A stretch of DNA of 64,000 bases from Reinekea marina (GTDB taxonomy: Bacteria > Pseudomonadota > Gammaproteobacteria > Pseudomonadales > Natronospirillaceae), in the NCBI RefSeq assembly GCF_030409715.1, contig NZ_JAUFQI010000001.1:1673001-1737000 (forward strand), given 5' to 3'. The position numbers and the translations under genes are program-made. Of the stretch, positions 53,940 through 61,931 are shown piece after piece. Position 1 is the first letter of the stretch; each line of letters opens with the position of its first letter. The notes beneath the pieces were generated by a model. The model did no database searches, was not told the DNA's origin, and saw nothing but the letters and a program-made list of their open reading frames with translations.

Positions 53940-55850
53940 CTAAATCTTAAATCGGCTGACCAATTGCTCTAATGCTTGCGACATCGTTTTTAAAGCATTA
54001 CTCGATGATTCAATGCTGGTAGAAGCCGCTGCACTTTGCTCTGTGCTGTCGCTAATATTCACAATGTGGCTGTTAATTTCATTCACTACCGCAGCCTGTT
54101 CTTCTGTTGCTGTTGCAATTTGGAAGTTCAGATCTGAAATATTCTTAACATTCCGTACAATCTCTTCCAATGCTTCATTCGTTTTAGCTGAGGCTTCAAC
54201 ACTTTGCTGGGCATGACTGCGGCTTTGGTGAACCGAATCTACAGCATTGCGAGCGCCGGTTTGCAGCTCGGTGATCATCTCGTGAATTTCATCAGTTGAT
54301 TCACCAGTACGTTGTGCTAAGTTACGAACTTCGTCTGCCACTACCGCAAAACCACGGCCTTGTTCACCTGCGCGAGCGGCTTCAATAGCGGCGTTTAAGG
54401 CCAATAGATTGGTTTGTTCTGAGATGCCACGGATAACGTCTAAAACGCTACTAATGGCATCACTTTTTTCGGCTAAAGTATCTATATTGGTTGAAACCAA
54501 GTCCATATTTGAAGCCATGCTTTCAATTGTTTGACTTGATTCAGAGACGGTCGACTGCGCATTGTGAGCCACATCATTTGCTTCGGTCGAGGCCGTGGCC
54601 GCAACGCTAGCATTTTTGGCAATATCGGAAATGGTTGAGCCCATCTCGCTCATGGCGACCGAGACCTGATGGCTCTCATCACGTTGTTGGTTCGCTACGG
54701 ATTTTAGTTTTTCAGCATCACTGTAAGTCGCTTCAGACGCATGTCTGACATCTGTAGAGGTTTGAGAAACATCGACCACCACATTGCGGATCTTATTCGT
54801 AAAGGCATTAAAACCTCGAGCCAGCCTTGCAACTTCTTCAGCTTCATGTTCATTAATTTTGGTGCTTAAGTCGCCTTCGCCTTCACCGAGCTCTTCGAAA
54901 GCTTCGGCCATTTTTATTAGGGGTTTCACCAAGTTTTTCGCCAGAATAAAGATTAAGCCCATAAAGACTAAAATACTTACCAGTAGGGTGAGTAGCATGT
55001 AGTTTCGTGCTTCATTTAAACCAACATAAAGTTCGGCTTCCGGTACTTCGGCGACAACATACCATCCCAAGCTTTCAATAAAGCTCGAAGCAATAATAGT
55101 GTGGCCGTTAGATTCAAAGGCGAAATCTTGTTTTTTCAATAAGTTGGCTGAATTTATGTCTGAATATAATCCAGAAAGAGTCTGCTTTTCGGCATAAACG
55201 GAGTTAGGGTGTATTTTCACTAATCCATTGGCATCGACTAAATACACAAAGCCTGTCTGCTCTATTTGAAATTCATTCAGGTAACTGACCATCTCATTAA
55301 AAGATTTGGAGACACCTGAAGCACCTCGGCCGTTTAATTGTTGAAAATTGACAAATACATCCACATTGCCATCTTGCTGCGCATAGGTACTGGCCGATTC
55401 AGCTTGCCCACTGGATTTGAAAGCAAAAAACCACCCATCAAGATTATCGTTATTGAGTGTTCGTAAAAAACCATCCTGATTCCAATAGTTGTTCGATTCT
55501 CTATCCACAAAAGAAGCGTTACTTAGACCGTAAGCGTCTCTAACTGATTTTAAGTAATTAACAACATCGGCCTCTTCAGACTTGCTAGCGCCATTTTTTG
55601 ACCACTCAATAATGTAAGGGTTGGTGGCGATCATTCGCGTTAGAACGAACATTTCGTTTATTTCACCGTCTAAGGCATTTCGAATTCGCTGTATTAAGTT
55701 AGGCAGTTCCGACGACTCTAAGCGAGAAGCTAAGAGTTCGCGAGTTTTAGATTGGCCAACTAATGCTACGATACTGGTCGATAAAAATACGGCCACAAAC
55801 ATAGATATGAGTAGCCTATTTTTAATGGAAAGTGGAGACTTTTGATTCAT
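53940..55850 (-). CDS. Methyl-accepting chemotaxis protein with dCache sensor
   Basis: A 636-residue chemoreceptor. Membrane helix 1 is about residues 13-31. The periplasmic ~250 residues fit a double Cache domain, with [17 protein letters not shown] and a membrane-proximal [13 protein letters not shown]. Helix 2 is ~281-303, then HAMP (~304-357) and the signalling tip ([35 protein letters not shown]). dCache domains often bind amino acids or other small organics. Ends in LVSRFKI, without a CheR tether pentapeptide. A FliA-type -10 box lies upstream. Confidence 0.94.
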   Translation of the reverse strand: MNQKSPLSIKNRLLISMFVAVFLSTSIVALVGQSKTRELLASRLESSELPNLIQRIRNALDGEINEMFVLTRMIATNPYIIEWSKNGASKSEEADVVNYLKSVRDAYGLSNASFVDRESNNYWNQDGFLRTLNNDNLDGWFFAFKSSGQAESASTYAQQDGNVDVFVNFQQLNGRGASGVSKSFNEMVSYLNEFQIEQTGFVYLVDANGLVKIHPNSVYAEKQTLSGLYSDINSANLLKKQDFAFESNGHTIIASSFIESLGWYVVAEVPEAELYVGLNEARNYMLLTLLVSILVFMGLIFILAKNLVKPLIKMAEAFEELGEGEGDLSTKINEHEAEEVARLARGFNAFTNKIRNVVVDVSQTSTDVRHASEATYSDAEKLKSVANQQRDESHQVSVAMSEMGSTISDIAKNASVAATASTEANDVAHNAQSTVSESSQTIESMASNMDLVSTNIDTLAEKSDAISSVLDVIRGISEQTNLLALNAAIEAARAGEQGRGFAVVADEVRNLAQRTGESTDEIHEMITELQTGARNAVDSVHQSRSHAQQSVEASAKTNEALEEIVRNVKNISDLNFQIATATEEQAAVVNEINSHIVNISDSTEQSAAASTSIESSSNALKTMSQALEQLVSRFKI

Positions 55851-55927
55851 GGGTTTACCTATTGCAAGTATATGTTTTCACGGGTGAATGTTTAATCTGT
55901 TCACCAGTGTAGTCAAAGAATCTGCAA

Positions 55928-55954
55928 TTATCGGCCGAGAATCTAAAAAATGAA
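55928..55954 (-). promoter_or_regulatory. FliA promoter candidate for the dCache chemoreceptor
   Basis: On the minus strand GCCGATAA (55935-55928) is a perfect sigma-28 -10 element. At the right 15-base spacing the -35 is TTCA instead of TAAA. It sits 78 bases before the start codon. Confidence 0.55.
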
Positions 55955-55957
55955 TAT

Positions 55958-56371
55958 TTATTTGACTTGTTGGTCGGTTTTTTCGAGAGCCTCAATGATC
56001 GTACAGTATTCGGCGCTCTCATCACCGCCACAGCACGCATCGCTTAAGCGGTGAAGGGCTACTAAGGCTTGCTTAAGCTCTTCGATTTTCTCTGTTACTT
56101 CAGAAATTTTGTTTTCGGCCACTTGTTTTGCTTCAGCACATACATGCGCAGACAAATTTGAGCGAATCGATAAGAAAGTGTCGACTTCATCTAGGCTAAA
56201 ACCTATGTCTCGAGCACGTTTAATAAACTTAGCCGACTGCAAATCATCTTGGTTATAGACCCTATAATTAGACGGACTTCGGCCAGAGGCTTTCAGTAGA
56301 CCTGACTTTTCGTAATATCTTAACGTGTGCGGGCTTAAACCGCTGCGTTTAGAGAGTTCACCTATTTTCAT
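55958..56371 (-). CDS. zntR: MerR-family Zn(II)-responsive regulator, ZntR-like
   Basis: A 137-residue MerR-type activator. The N-terminal winged helix is MKIGELSKRSGLSPHTLRYYEKSGLL, followed by a dimerisation helix. Metal-site residues align with E. coli ZntR: C78 (HVC), C113-C114 (DACCGG) and C123 (EYC). E118 stands where ZntR has His119, a possible change in metal specificity. Its own promoter carries a MerR-type palindrome (56406-56437), so it is likely autoregulated. The expected target, a ZntA/CadA-type exporter, is not in the window. Confidence 0.88.
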   Translation of the reverse strand: MKIGELSKRSGLSPHTLRYYEKSGLLKASGRSPSNYRVYNQDDLQSAKFIKRARDIGFSLDEVDTFLSIRSNLSAHVCAEAKQVAENKISEVTEKIEELKQALVALHRLSDACCGGDESAEYCTIIEALEKTDQQVK

Positions 56372-56405
56372 CGAATAATCCTTAGCACCTGTGTTAATGC
56401 CTTAT

Positions 56406-56437
56406 AGTATAAGGCTTAGAGTCGACTCTAAAGTCAA
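56406..56437 (-). promoter_or_regulatory. MerR-type promoter/operator of zntR
   Basis: On the minus strand TTGACT (56437-56432), a 20-base spacer filled by the perfect palindrome TTAGAGTCGACTCTAA (56431-56416), and TATACT (56411-56406). The overlong spacer and the GAGTCGACTC core match the known layout of the E. coli zntA promoter. A second palindrome, GCCTTATAGTATAAGGC (56399-56415), covers the -10. Confidence 0.82.
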
Positions 56438-56551
56438 GGGTTTTATTGCGGTTATATTGTTAAATGAGTTGCAGTTGCAAAGCGCAAACGAGGCGCCTAA
56501 CCTAGAGCGTATTCAAGCGTAAAACTTCACAAATCAAACTTAGGAGTTTCT

Positions 56552-57076
56552 ATGAGTAAAACAGTCCCAAACGTAACCTTTAAAACCAGAGTCAGAGATG
56601 AAAGCATCGGTGGCGATAATCCTTTTAAATGGCAAGATGTAACAACTGATGACATCTTTAAAGGCAAGAGTGTTGTTTTGTTTTCGTTACCCGGAGCGTT
56701 CACGCCTACTTGTTCAAGTACGCATTTACCTGGGTATGAAGAAAAATATGAAGAGCTAAAAGCATTAGGTGTTGATGAAGTATACTGCTTAAGTGTGAAT
56801 GATGCCTTCACCATGTTTCAATGGTCAAAAAACTTAGGGGTTTCTAAAGTTAAGATGCTGCCAGACGGGAATGGTGACTTTACCCGTGGCATGGACATGT
56901 TAGTTAAGAAAGAAAACCTAGGGTTTGGCGATCGTTCATGGCGTTATTCAATGCATGTTGTTGACGGAGAAGTTAAAGAGCTGTTTGCAGAAGACGGAAA
57001 AATGGATAACTGCCCAGAAGACCCATTTGAGTGCAGTGATGTGAACACTATGATGAACTATTTAAAAAACGCTTAA
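56552..57076 (+). CDS. Peroxiredoxin, Prx5/AhpE-like redoxin
   Basis: A 174-residue thiol peroxidase of the Prx5 type. SLPGAFTPTCSSTHLPGY carries the peroxidatic Cys with its conserved Thr, and SVNDAFTMFQWSK is typical of the group. ECSDVNTM near the C terminus and the NCPED Cys could serve as resolving thiols. No glutaredoxin domain is fused. It reduces hydrogen or organic peroxides. Divergent from zntR with a 180-base intergenic region; a shared regulation is possible, but the palindrome is oriented toward zntR. TTAGGAG precedes the ATG. Confidence 0.93.
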   Translation: MSKTVPNVTFKTRVRDESIGGDNPFKWQDVTTDDIFKGKSVVLFSLPGAFTPTCSSTHLPGYEEKYEELKALGVDEVYCLSVNDAFTMFQWSKNLGVSKVKMLPDGNGDFTRGMDMLVKKENLGFGDRSWRYSMHVVDGEVKELFAEDGKMDNCPEDPFECSDVNTMMNYLKNA

Positions 57077-57119
57077 CTACTTCTAAGCTGCTTTTTTACA
57101 TCGGGAATCGCTAAACCAT

Positions 57120-57147
57120 AAGCCAAGGACAATACCTTGGCTTTTTT
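57120..57147 (+). terminator. Rho-independent terminator after the peroxiredoxin
   Basis: AAGCCAAGG (57120-57128) / CCTTGGCTT (57135-57143) with a six-base loop, running into a T tract. Confidence 0.92.
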
Positions 57148-57166
57148 GTGCTCGGAAAGCTCCACT

Positions 57167-57193
57167 GGGCATTGCCATTGAACTTAAATGCCC
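57167..57193 (+). other. Hairpin in the cobU leader
   Basis: GGGCATT (57167-57173) / AATGCCC (57187-57193) with a 13-base loop, about 40 bases upstream of cobU. The leader after the terminator is under 90 bases and lacks the B12-box elements, so it is not a cobalamin riboswitch. Confidence 0.35.
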
Positions 57194-57233
57194 GTAATGT
57201 TCGCTGCTTTCTTACAGCGTGAGGGTGAGAGCA

Positions 57234-57755
57234 ATGTTGATGCTCGTTACCGGTGGTGTTAAATCGGGCAAAAGTCAGTTAGCACAGCGTAGTGCAGAAG
57301 CATTATCGAAGCAGCCATTAATGATAGCGACAGCGCAAAGACTGGATGGTGAGTTTAATGCAAGAATTCAGCACCATATCGATACTCGTCCAGACCATTG
57401 GCGAACCGTAGAAGCACCTTTAGAATTAGCCAAGGCTTTAGCTGAGCACCCGAAAGACGTTATTGTTGTTGACTGTGTAGGCGTGTGGTTGACCAATTTG
57501 TTGGTTGAGGCTCCCGATCAACGTGACACTCAAGTAGAGCAGTTCATTCAGGTTTTGAAAAGGCGGAGTGAACCAACCTTTATAGTGAGTAACGAGAGTG
57601 GGTTCGGTGTTATTGGCGCTGATTCGCTCACACGACAATTTATTGATGAACTCGGGTTACTTAATCAAAAACTTGCTCAGCTTTCGACTCACTTTGTCAC
57701 CAATTTTTCAGGCTACCCAATATGGTTAAAGGGTAACCCAATATTTAAGGAATAA
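57234..57755 (+). CDS. cobU: Adenosylcobinamide kinase / phosphate guanylyltransferase
   Basis: A 173-residue bifunctional enzyme of the cobalamin nucleotide loop pathway: it phosphorylates adenosylcobinamide and then adds GMP. VTGGVKSGKSQLAQR is the P-loop, IATAQRLDGEFNARIQHH contains the expected guanylylation His region, and VVDCVGVWLTNLL and VSNESGFGVI follow. ATG 57234 is chosen over an upstream GTG 57219. Two bases separate it from cobT. The corrin ring genes are absent, which fits salvage of imported cobinamide or a split pathway. Confidence 0.93.
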   Translation: MLMLVTGGVKSGKSQLAQRSAEALSKQPLMIATAQRLDGEFNARIQHHIDTRPDHWRTVEAPLELAKALAEHPKDVIVVDCVGVWLTNLLVEAPDQRDTQVEQFIQVLKRRSEPTFIVSNESGFGVIGADSLTRQFIDELGLLNQKLAQLSTHFVTNFSGYPIWLKGNPIFKE

Positions 57756-57757
57756 AA

Positions 57758-58786
57758 ATGACACTTGCCACAACATTCTCATTAGAGCTTGCTGAGAAAC
57801 TAAGTTTTGCCATCGATGATAAGACAAAACCGGTGGGATCATTAGGGCAGATAGAATCATTGGCGATACAGATCGGCCTCATTCAAAATACACTTGCCCC
57901 ATCTGTCGACAACCCTGCAGCTTTTGTTTTTGGTGCCGACCATGGCGTGTGTGCTGAAGGCGTGAACCCTTTTCCACAAGAAGTGACTGAGCAAATGTTG
58001 GCCAACTTTGCACACGGTGGCGCGGCCATGAGTGTGTTTTGTCGTGTTAATGGCATTAAGATGAACGTAGTGAATATGGGCATTGCTAACCCGGATGCGC
58101 GGTGGGCTAACGTATTGCACCATGCGATTTCAAACGGAACGGCAAACTTTAGAGAGCAACCCGCTATGACCGATGCTCAAAGTGCAGAGGCTATTCAGAT
58201 TGGTGCCAGCTTGGCATCTCAAGCGGTGGAGCAAGGTCATAATTTACTTATTGTGGGCGAAATGGGCATCGGAAATACCACCAGTGCGTCGGCAATTTTA
58301 TCCAGCATTTTGGGGCTTGATCCTAAGGACTGTGTTGGGCCTGGAACCGGCGCAACTGAACAGCAACAAACACTTAAAATTAAGGTTATAAAAGACGCAA
58401 TAGCTCGGGTAGCGTCACCCTTGACCCCGATGCAAGCGCTAGCTGAATTTGGTGGCTTTGAAATTGCTGCTATGGTTGGGTTTCTGCAAGAGGCCGCTAC
58501 TTTGAAAACCCCAGTTATTGTTGATGGCTTTATCTCTACCGTCGCGGCCTTAATAGCCGAAAAACATAATCCAGGCCTTAGCCAGCACTGGATATTTGCT
58601 CATCAATCTGCTGAGCCTGCCCACGATGCCATGCTACAGGCATTATCTGCAAGACCACTGTTGAATTTGCAGTTGAGGTTGGGCGAAGGGACAGGCGCTG
58701 CACTAGCGTATCCTTTGGTTAAGTGCGCCGTTGCCATGCTAAACGATATGGCAACGTTCAGTTCAGCGGGAATCTCGGCATCATGA
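57758..58786 (+). CDS. cobT: Nicotinate-nucleotide--dimethylbenzimidazole phosphoribosyltransferase
   Basis: A 342-residue enzyme that makes alpha-ribazole 5'-phosphate, activating the lower ligand of cobalamin. DDKTKPVGSLGQIE, FGADHGVCAEGVNPFPQEVT, MGIGNTTSASAIL and VGPGTG are diagnostic, and DGFISTVAAL and HQSAEPAH complete the pattern. Stop overlaps the cobS start (ATGA). Confidence 0.95.
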   Translation: MTLATTFSLELAEKLSFAIDDKTKPVGSLGQIESLAIQIGLIQNTLAPSVDNPAAFVFGADHGVCAEGVNPFPQEVTEQMLANFAHGGAAMSVFCRVNGIKMNVVNMGIANPDARWANVLHHAISNGTANFREQPAMTDAQSAEAIQIGASLASQAVEQGHNLLIVGEMGIGNTTSASAILSSILGLDPKDCVGPGTGATEQQQTLKIKVIKDAIARVASPLTPMQALAEFGGFEIAAMVGFLQEAATLKTPVIVDGFISTVAALIAEKHNPGLSQHWIFAHQSAEPAHDAMLQALSARPLLNLQLRLGEGTGAALAYPLVKCAVAMLNDMATFSSAGISAS

Positions 58787-59523
58787 TACGAGATTTCTTA
58801 TTGGCCGTTGGCTTTTTTACCCGAATACCGGTGCCCGATCACCCAAATTTCAGTGAAAAAGCAATGAACAATACCTCCTATTACTTTCCAGCCATTGGCC
58901 TGTTAGTTGGGCTTTTTAATTTAGGCGCATTCTTGATTGCCCAGCAGTTTTTTACGGTTCCAATCGCTGTGATTTTTTCGATTGGCGTTGGGTTCTTGCT
59001 GACAGGAGGGTTTCATGAAGACGGCTGGGCGGATACTTTTGATGGTTTAGGAGGCGCCTTTGATCGAGATCGGAAGTTAGAAATAATGACGGATTCTCGT
59101 TTAGGTACGTATGGCTCGTTAGCCTTAATTTTTATTTTGTCACTAAAAGCATTGTCGTTATCTGAATTAATGCTTTTATCGGTGTGGCCCGTGTTTTTAT
59201 TGGCTCATGGCTTAAGCAGGTGGGTTGCCATGCTGGCGATGGTTTTTTGTAAATACGTCAGAGTAGCTGAGAATAAAGCCAAACCTGTGGCGCAGAAGAT
59301 TTCTATCGTAAAGTGGTTTTTTTCTGGCGTAGTATTAATGCCTGTCTTTTTAATGATTCCGCCAACGGTACTAGGCGTTGTATTTATCGTTGCTTTGGCC
59401 GTCTGTCTTTTTTGGGTGGTCTTACTCAAGCGACAGCTGGGTGGTTATACTGGGGATACTTTGGGGGCCATTCAACAAAGTGTCGAGGTTGCAATTTATT
59501 TAGGTTGGTTAGCGTGTATCTGA
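58783..59523 (+). CDS. cobS: Adenosylcobinamide-GDP ribazoletransferase (cobalamin synthase)
   Basis: A 246-residue inner-membrane enzyme that joins adenosylcobinamide-GDP to alpha-ribazole. VGFFTRIPVP near the start, then GFHEDGWADTFDGLGG, the acidic active-site signature, then DSRLGTYG are the family hallmarks; several membrane helices follow. ATG 58783 overlaps the cobT stop; the frame is open further upstream but those residues lie within cobT. Confidence 0.95.
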   Translation: MIRDFLLAVGFFTRIPVPDHPNFSEKAMNNTSYYFPAIGLLVGLFNLGAFLIAQQFFTVPIAVIFSIGVGFLLTGGFHEDGWADTFDGLGGAFDRDRKLEIMTDSRLGTYGSLALIFILSLKALSLSELMLLSVWPVFLLAHGLSRWVAMLAMVFCKYVRVAENKAKPVAQKISIVKWFFSGVVLMPVFLMIPPTVLGVVFIVALAVCLFWVVLLKRQLGGYTGDTLGAIQQSVEVAIYLGWLACI

Positions 59524-60050
59524 TTCGTCACGATGCGGTTGATATGAGTGGCATTTGTTATGGTCAAACGGATGTTCCTACTATTGAACATTACAACCAT
59601 TCCGCTTCTCGGCTAAAAGATAAGCTGCCACAGACAATAGAAAAAGTAGTCTCTAGCCCATTATCGCGATGTTTGTTGTTGTCCCAGCAACTGTTCAAAG
59701 ATCAAGAACTTTTGGTTGACCCGAGAATACAGGAAGTTAATTTTGGTCAATGGGAAAATACCGCGTGGCATGATATACCGAAGCATAATATTGATACATG
59801 GTCAAAAACACCGACCCATTTTCAATTTCCTGAAGGTGAACATTTGTCAGACTTTTATCAGCGAGTTTTAAGTTTTTGGGATGAATACCAACATCAATCA
59901 GGCACTCTTTGTTTAGTCACACATGCCGGTGTTATTCGAGCGTTGCTTGCCATAGTGCATGACACACCTTGGCCAGACTGTTTACAAGTACCGGTTCCTT
60001 ATTTAGGAGTGTTTCATTTAACCAAGGATTCTTTTTACCCGTTATCTTAG
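59514..60050 (+). CDS. cobC: Alpha-ribazole phosphatase-like histidine phosphatase
   Basis: A 178-residue phosphoglycerate-mutase-type phosphatase. It starts VYLIRHDAVD, so the usual RHG is RHD; SSPLSRCLLLSQQL, EVNFGQWENTAW and VTHAGVIRALLA hold the remaining catalytic residues. Its place after cobUTS points to CobC, which removes phosphate from alpha-ribazole phosphate or the final cobalamin phosphate. Start GTG 59514 overlaps cobS by 10 bases; the frame is open to 59313 inside cobS. Confidence 0.88.
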   Translation: MYLIRHDAVDMSGICYGQTDVPTIEHYNHSASRLKDKLPQTIEKVVSSPLSRCLLLSQQLFKDQELLVDPRIQEVNFGQWENTAWHDIPKHNIDTWSKTPTHFQFPEGEHLSDFYQRVLSFWDEYQHQSGTLCLVTHAGVIRALLAIVHDTPWPDCLQVPVPYLGVFHLTKDSFYPLS

Positions 60051-60069
60051 CGCTGAGAGGGCAAAAACG

Positions 60070-60690
60070 TTGGTCAGTAAGCAATTTATATTTGTGGGTG
60101 ATTCAGTTACAGATTGCCACCGAAAGAGGGCGCTTCGTCACCAAAAAACTGAAGCCGCTCTGGGTCATGGGTATGTGAAGATGTTGGCATTAGGTGCACT
60201 AAAAACGCACCAAGTTTGGAATAGAGGCTTTGCTGGTTACAAAACGGTTGATACTCTAGTGGACCAAGATAGTTGGCCAAAGCAGGTATTAAAAGCTGAT
60301 TGCACTACCTTGATGATCGGGATAAATGATATTTGGCATGCGTTAAAGCGCAACGAAGACGTTGATATTGAGAGCAGTGTCTCGCACTTTAATCGAATCG
60401 TTCAAACGATAAAAGCACGTTCTTCGCACTGTATGGTGATGGAGCCAATTGCGTTACCGTTTGGGGAGGTGACTCGCCGTTGGTTGCCAATAATGGCTAA
60501 CCTGTTCAAAGAATATCAAGGTGTCTGTGAAGATAATGATTTGTGTTGGATACCATTGCAGCACTTATTAGAGCTCGAAAGGAAACCCGAAAAGTATTTA
60601 GAAGATGGTGTTCATCCGACTCAATTAGGGCACCAGTGGATAGCTCAACAATGGTTGGCACATATTTCACCAACCATCGTTGCAGCGTAA
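60070..60690 (+). CDS. SGNH/GDSL-type hydrolase
   Basis: A 206-residue hydrolase. Block I FVGDSVTD carries the nucleophile Ser, block III GINDIW the oxyanion Asn, and block V DGVHPTQLGHQ the Asp and His. No signal peptide is seen, so it is probably cytosolic. The start TTG 60070 has GAGAGGGC upstream; ATG 60178 is a shorter option that would lose the active-site Ser. It follows cobC by 19 bases, but a link to cobalamin is not evident. Confidence 0.87.
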   Translation: MVSKQFIFVGDSVTDCHRKRALRHQKTEAALGHGYVKMLALGALKTHQVWNRGFAGYKTVDTLVDQDSWPKQVLKADCTTLMIGINDIWHALKRNEDVDIESSVSHFNRIVQTIKARSSHCMVMEPIALPFGEVTRRWLPIMANLFKEYQGVCEDNDLCWIPLQHLLELERKPEKYLEDGVHPTQLGHQWIAQQWLAHISPTIVAA

Positions 60691-60697
60691 TTCTAGT

Positions 60698-61171
60698 TTA
60701 CCCGATGCAAGCTTCATCGACGTTATGTTTAACGTGCTTAGCACGCTCTATTTTAGCGGTAACATATTTCGCAGCAAACGTACCCACTACATAACTCACC
60801 ACTACAACTAAAATATCGGTATTAATGAAGCTAATAGAGGTCAGTATTGGACCAGGGCAATAGCCAGCTAAACCCCAGCCGATGCCAAATAGTATTCCGC
60901 CGCCAATAATTTTTGCGTCGATTTCAGATTTTGCCGGTACTCGAAACAATTCTGCAAAAACAGGCTTAGAACGCTTCAAAATTAATGGGGTTAAAATAAT
61001 ATTAACCAATAAACCGCCGCCCATTACGAAGGCCAATGAAGGGTCCCAAGCGCCGAAAATATTTAAAAAACCAATGACTTTTGCTGGGTCGATCATTTGT
61101 GCAACCGATAATCCGAAGCCAAAAAGAACGCCCGCAATAAGCGCTACGGATAAAGATTTAAAATTATTCAT
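60698..61171 (-). CDS. YeeE/YedE family transporter, C-terminal half (PmpB-like)
   Basis: A 157-residue membrane protein with four to five helices. GYCPGP and the GVLFGFGLSVAQMIDPAKVIGFLNIFG start are typical of the second half of split YeeE/YedE (DUF395) transporters. Together with the gene at 61168-61629 it makes the equivalent of one full-length YeeE/TsuA-type protein, which moves thiosulfate or other reduced sulfur. The two genes overlap by 4 bases. Confidence 0.9.
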   Translation of the reverse strand: MNNFKSLSVALIAGVLFGFGLSVAQMIDPAKVIGFLNIFGAWDPSLAFVMGGGLLVNIILTPLILKRSKPVFAELFRVPAKSEIDAKIIGGGILFGIGWGLAGYCPGPILTSISFINTDILVVVVSYVVGTFAAKYVTAKIERAKHVKHNVDEACIG

Positions 61172-61629
61172 GCGCCAACTCCAAGCAAAGATTTCATTAT
61201 AAAAACCGTAACAAACCCTGCCGCCATAAAGCTTAATGTAGCCACAAGTGAACGTGGGCTTTTACGAGCTAAGCCACAGATACCATGACCGCTGGTACAA
61301 CCAGTACCTATGGTGGTACCAACACCGACAAGAAGCCCTGCCAAGATAAGTAGGGGAGTGCTCACCACCGATTCAATATGTTGCACGCCGACAAACAATG
61401 CACTATCGGTACCTTTACTGATCCACTGATATATAAAACCACCTAAAATTAGACCGGCTATAAAAACGACACGCCATAAAGTATCGCCCTTTTCTGGCAC
61501 GATAACCCCTCCCGCGATTCCCGATATTCCCGCGACACGGCCTTTTGCGAACAGTAATAGTGCCGCCGATAAGCCCAAAATAGCGCCTCCAATAGCGGCC
61601 GAGTAGGGTGTAAAGTTTACAATTTCCAT
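61168..61629 (-). CDS. YeeE/YedE family transporter, N-terminal half (PmpA-like)
   Basis: A 153-residue membrane protein, first gene of the split pair. GTGCTSGHGICGLARKSPRS is the conserved Cys-containing motif implicated in sulfur substrate relay. Four to five helices are predicted. The operator-like repeat at 61664-61679 lies 35 bases upstream of the start codon. Partner rhodanese, ETHE1 or SQR genes are not present here. Confidence 0.9.
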   Translation of the reverse strand: MEIVNFTPYSAAIGGAILGLSAALLLFAKGRVAGISGIAGGVIVPEKGDTLWRVVFIAGLILGGFIYQWISKGTDSALFVGVQHIESVVSTPLLILAGLLVGVGTTIGTGCTSGHGICGLARKSPRSLVATLSFMAAGFVTVFIMKSLLGVGA

Positions 61630-61931
61630 CGTTACCTCGTTGAGAAATTAAATTACTCTAAATATTAGATTTCTCTAATGTTACTTGTTTTTAAGTAAGT
61701 TTCAAGTGGACTCTTGTAAATATATTAGATTTTTATGAAATAAGAACCCAGCCACCTAAAATATCCAGATTAAAATGGGTCTCTCGCTGCCATAAATTCA
61801 CAAAATAGTTCCCAAATTGGTAATAAAGGTGGGTGTGCGTGACCACTATTTGCTTTACACTCAAACCATTATTTCGTGGTCAATATTGATTGGCCGCGAT
61901 CATCTTACCGTTGTTTAGATATGAGGTTTAA
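61630..61931. other. Divergent intergenic region, 302 bases
   Basis: It holds regulatory DNA for the YeeE/YedE pair (minus) and rarD (plus). An ATTAGA-type repeat is at 61664-61679 and a related half-site ATTAGA at 61724-61729. No open frame of note and no tRNA were seen. The stretch 61740-61930 shows nothing I can name. Confidence 0.6.
61664..61679. promoter_or_regulatory. Inverted repeat resembling a BigR/SqrR (ArsR-family) operator
   Basis: ATTAGA-TTTC-TCTAAT is a perfect AT-rich palindrome just upstream of the YeeE/YedE pair, with a second ATTAGA at 61724. Persulfide-sensing ArsR repressors control similar split transporters from ATTAG/CTAAT repeats. The repressor gene is not in the window. 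Confidence 0.55.

Noticed and set aside
57148..57233. Cobalamin riboswitch before cobU
   Set aside because: The leader behind the terminator is under 90 bases and lacks the B12-box and other AdoCbl aptamer elements; only one simple hairpin is present.
59313..59513. Upstream extension of cobC
   Set aside because: These codons lie inside cobS in another frame; the histidine phosphatase domain begins right at GTG 59514 (VYLIRH).
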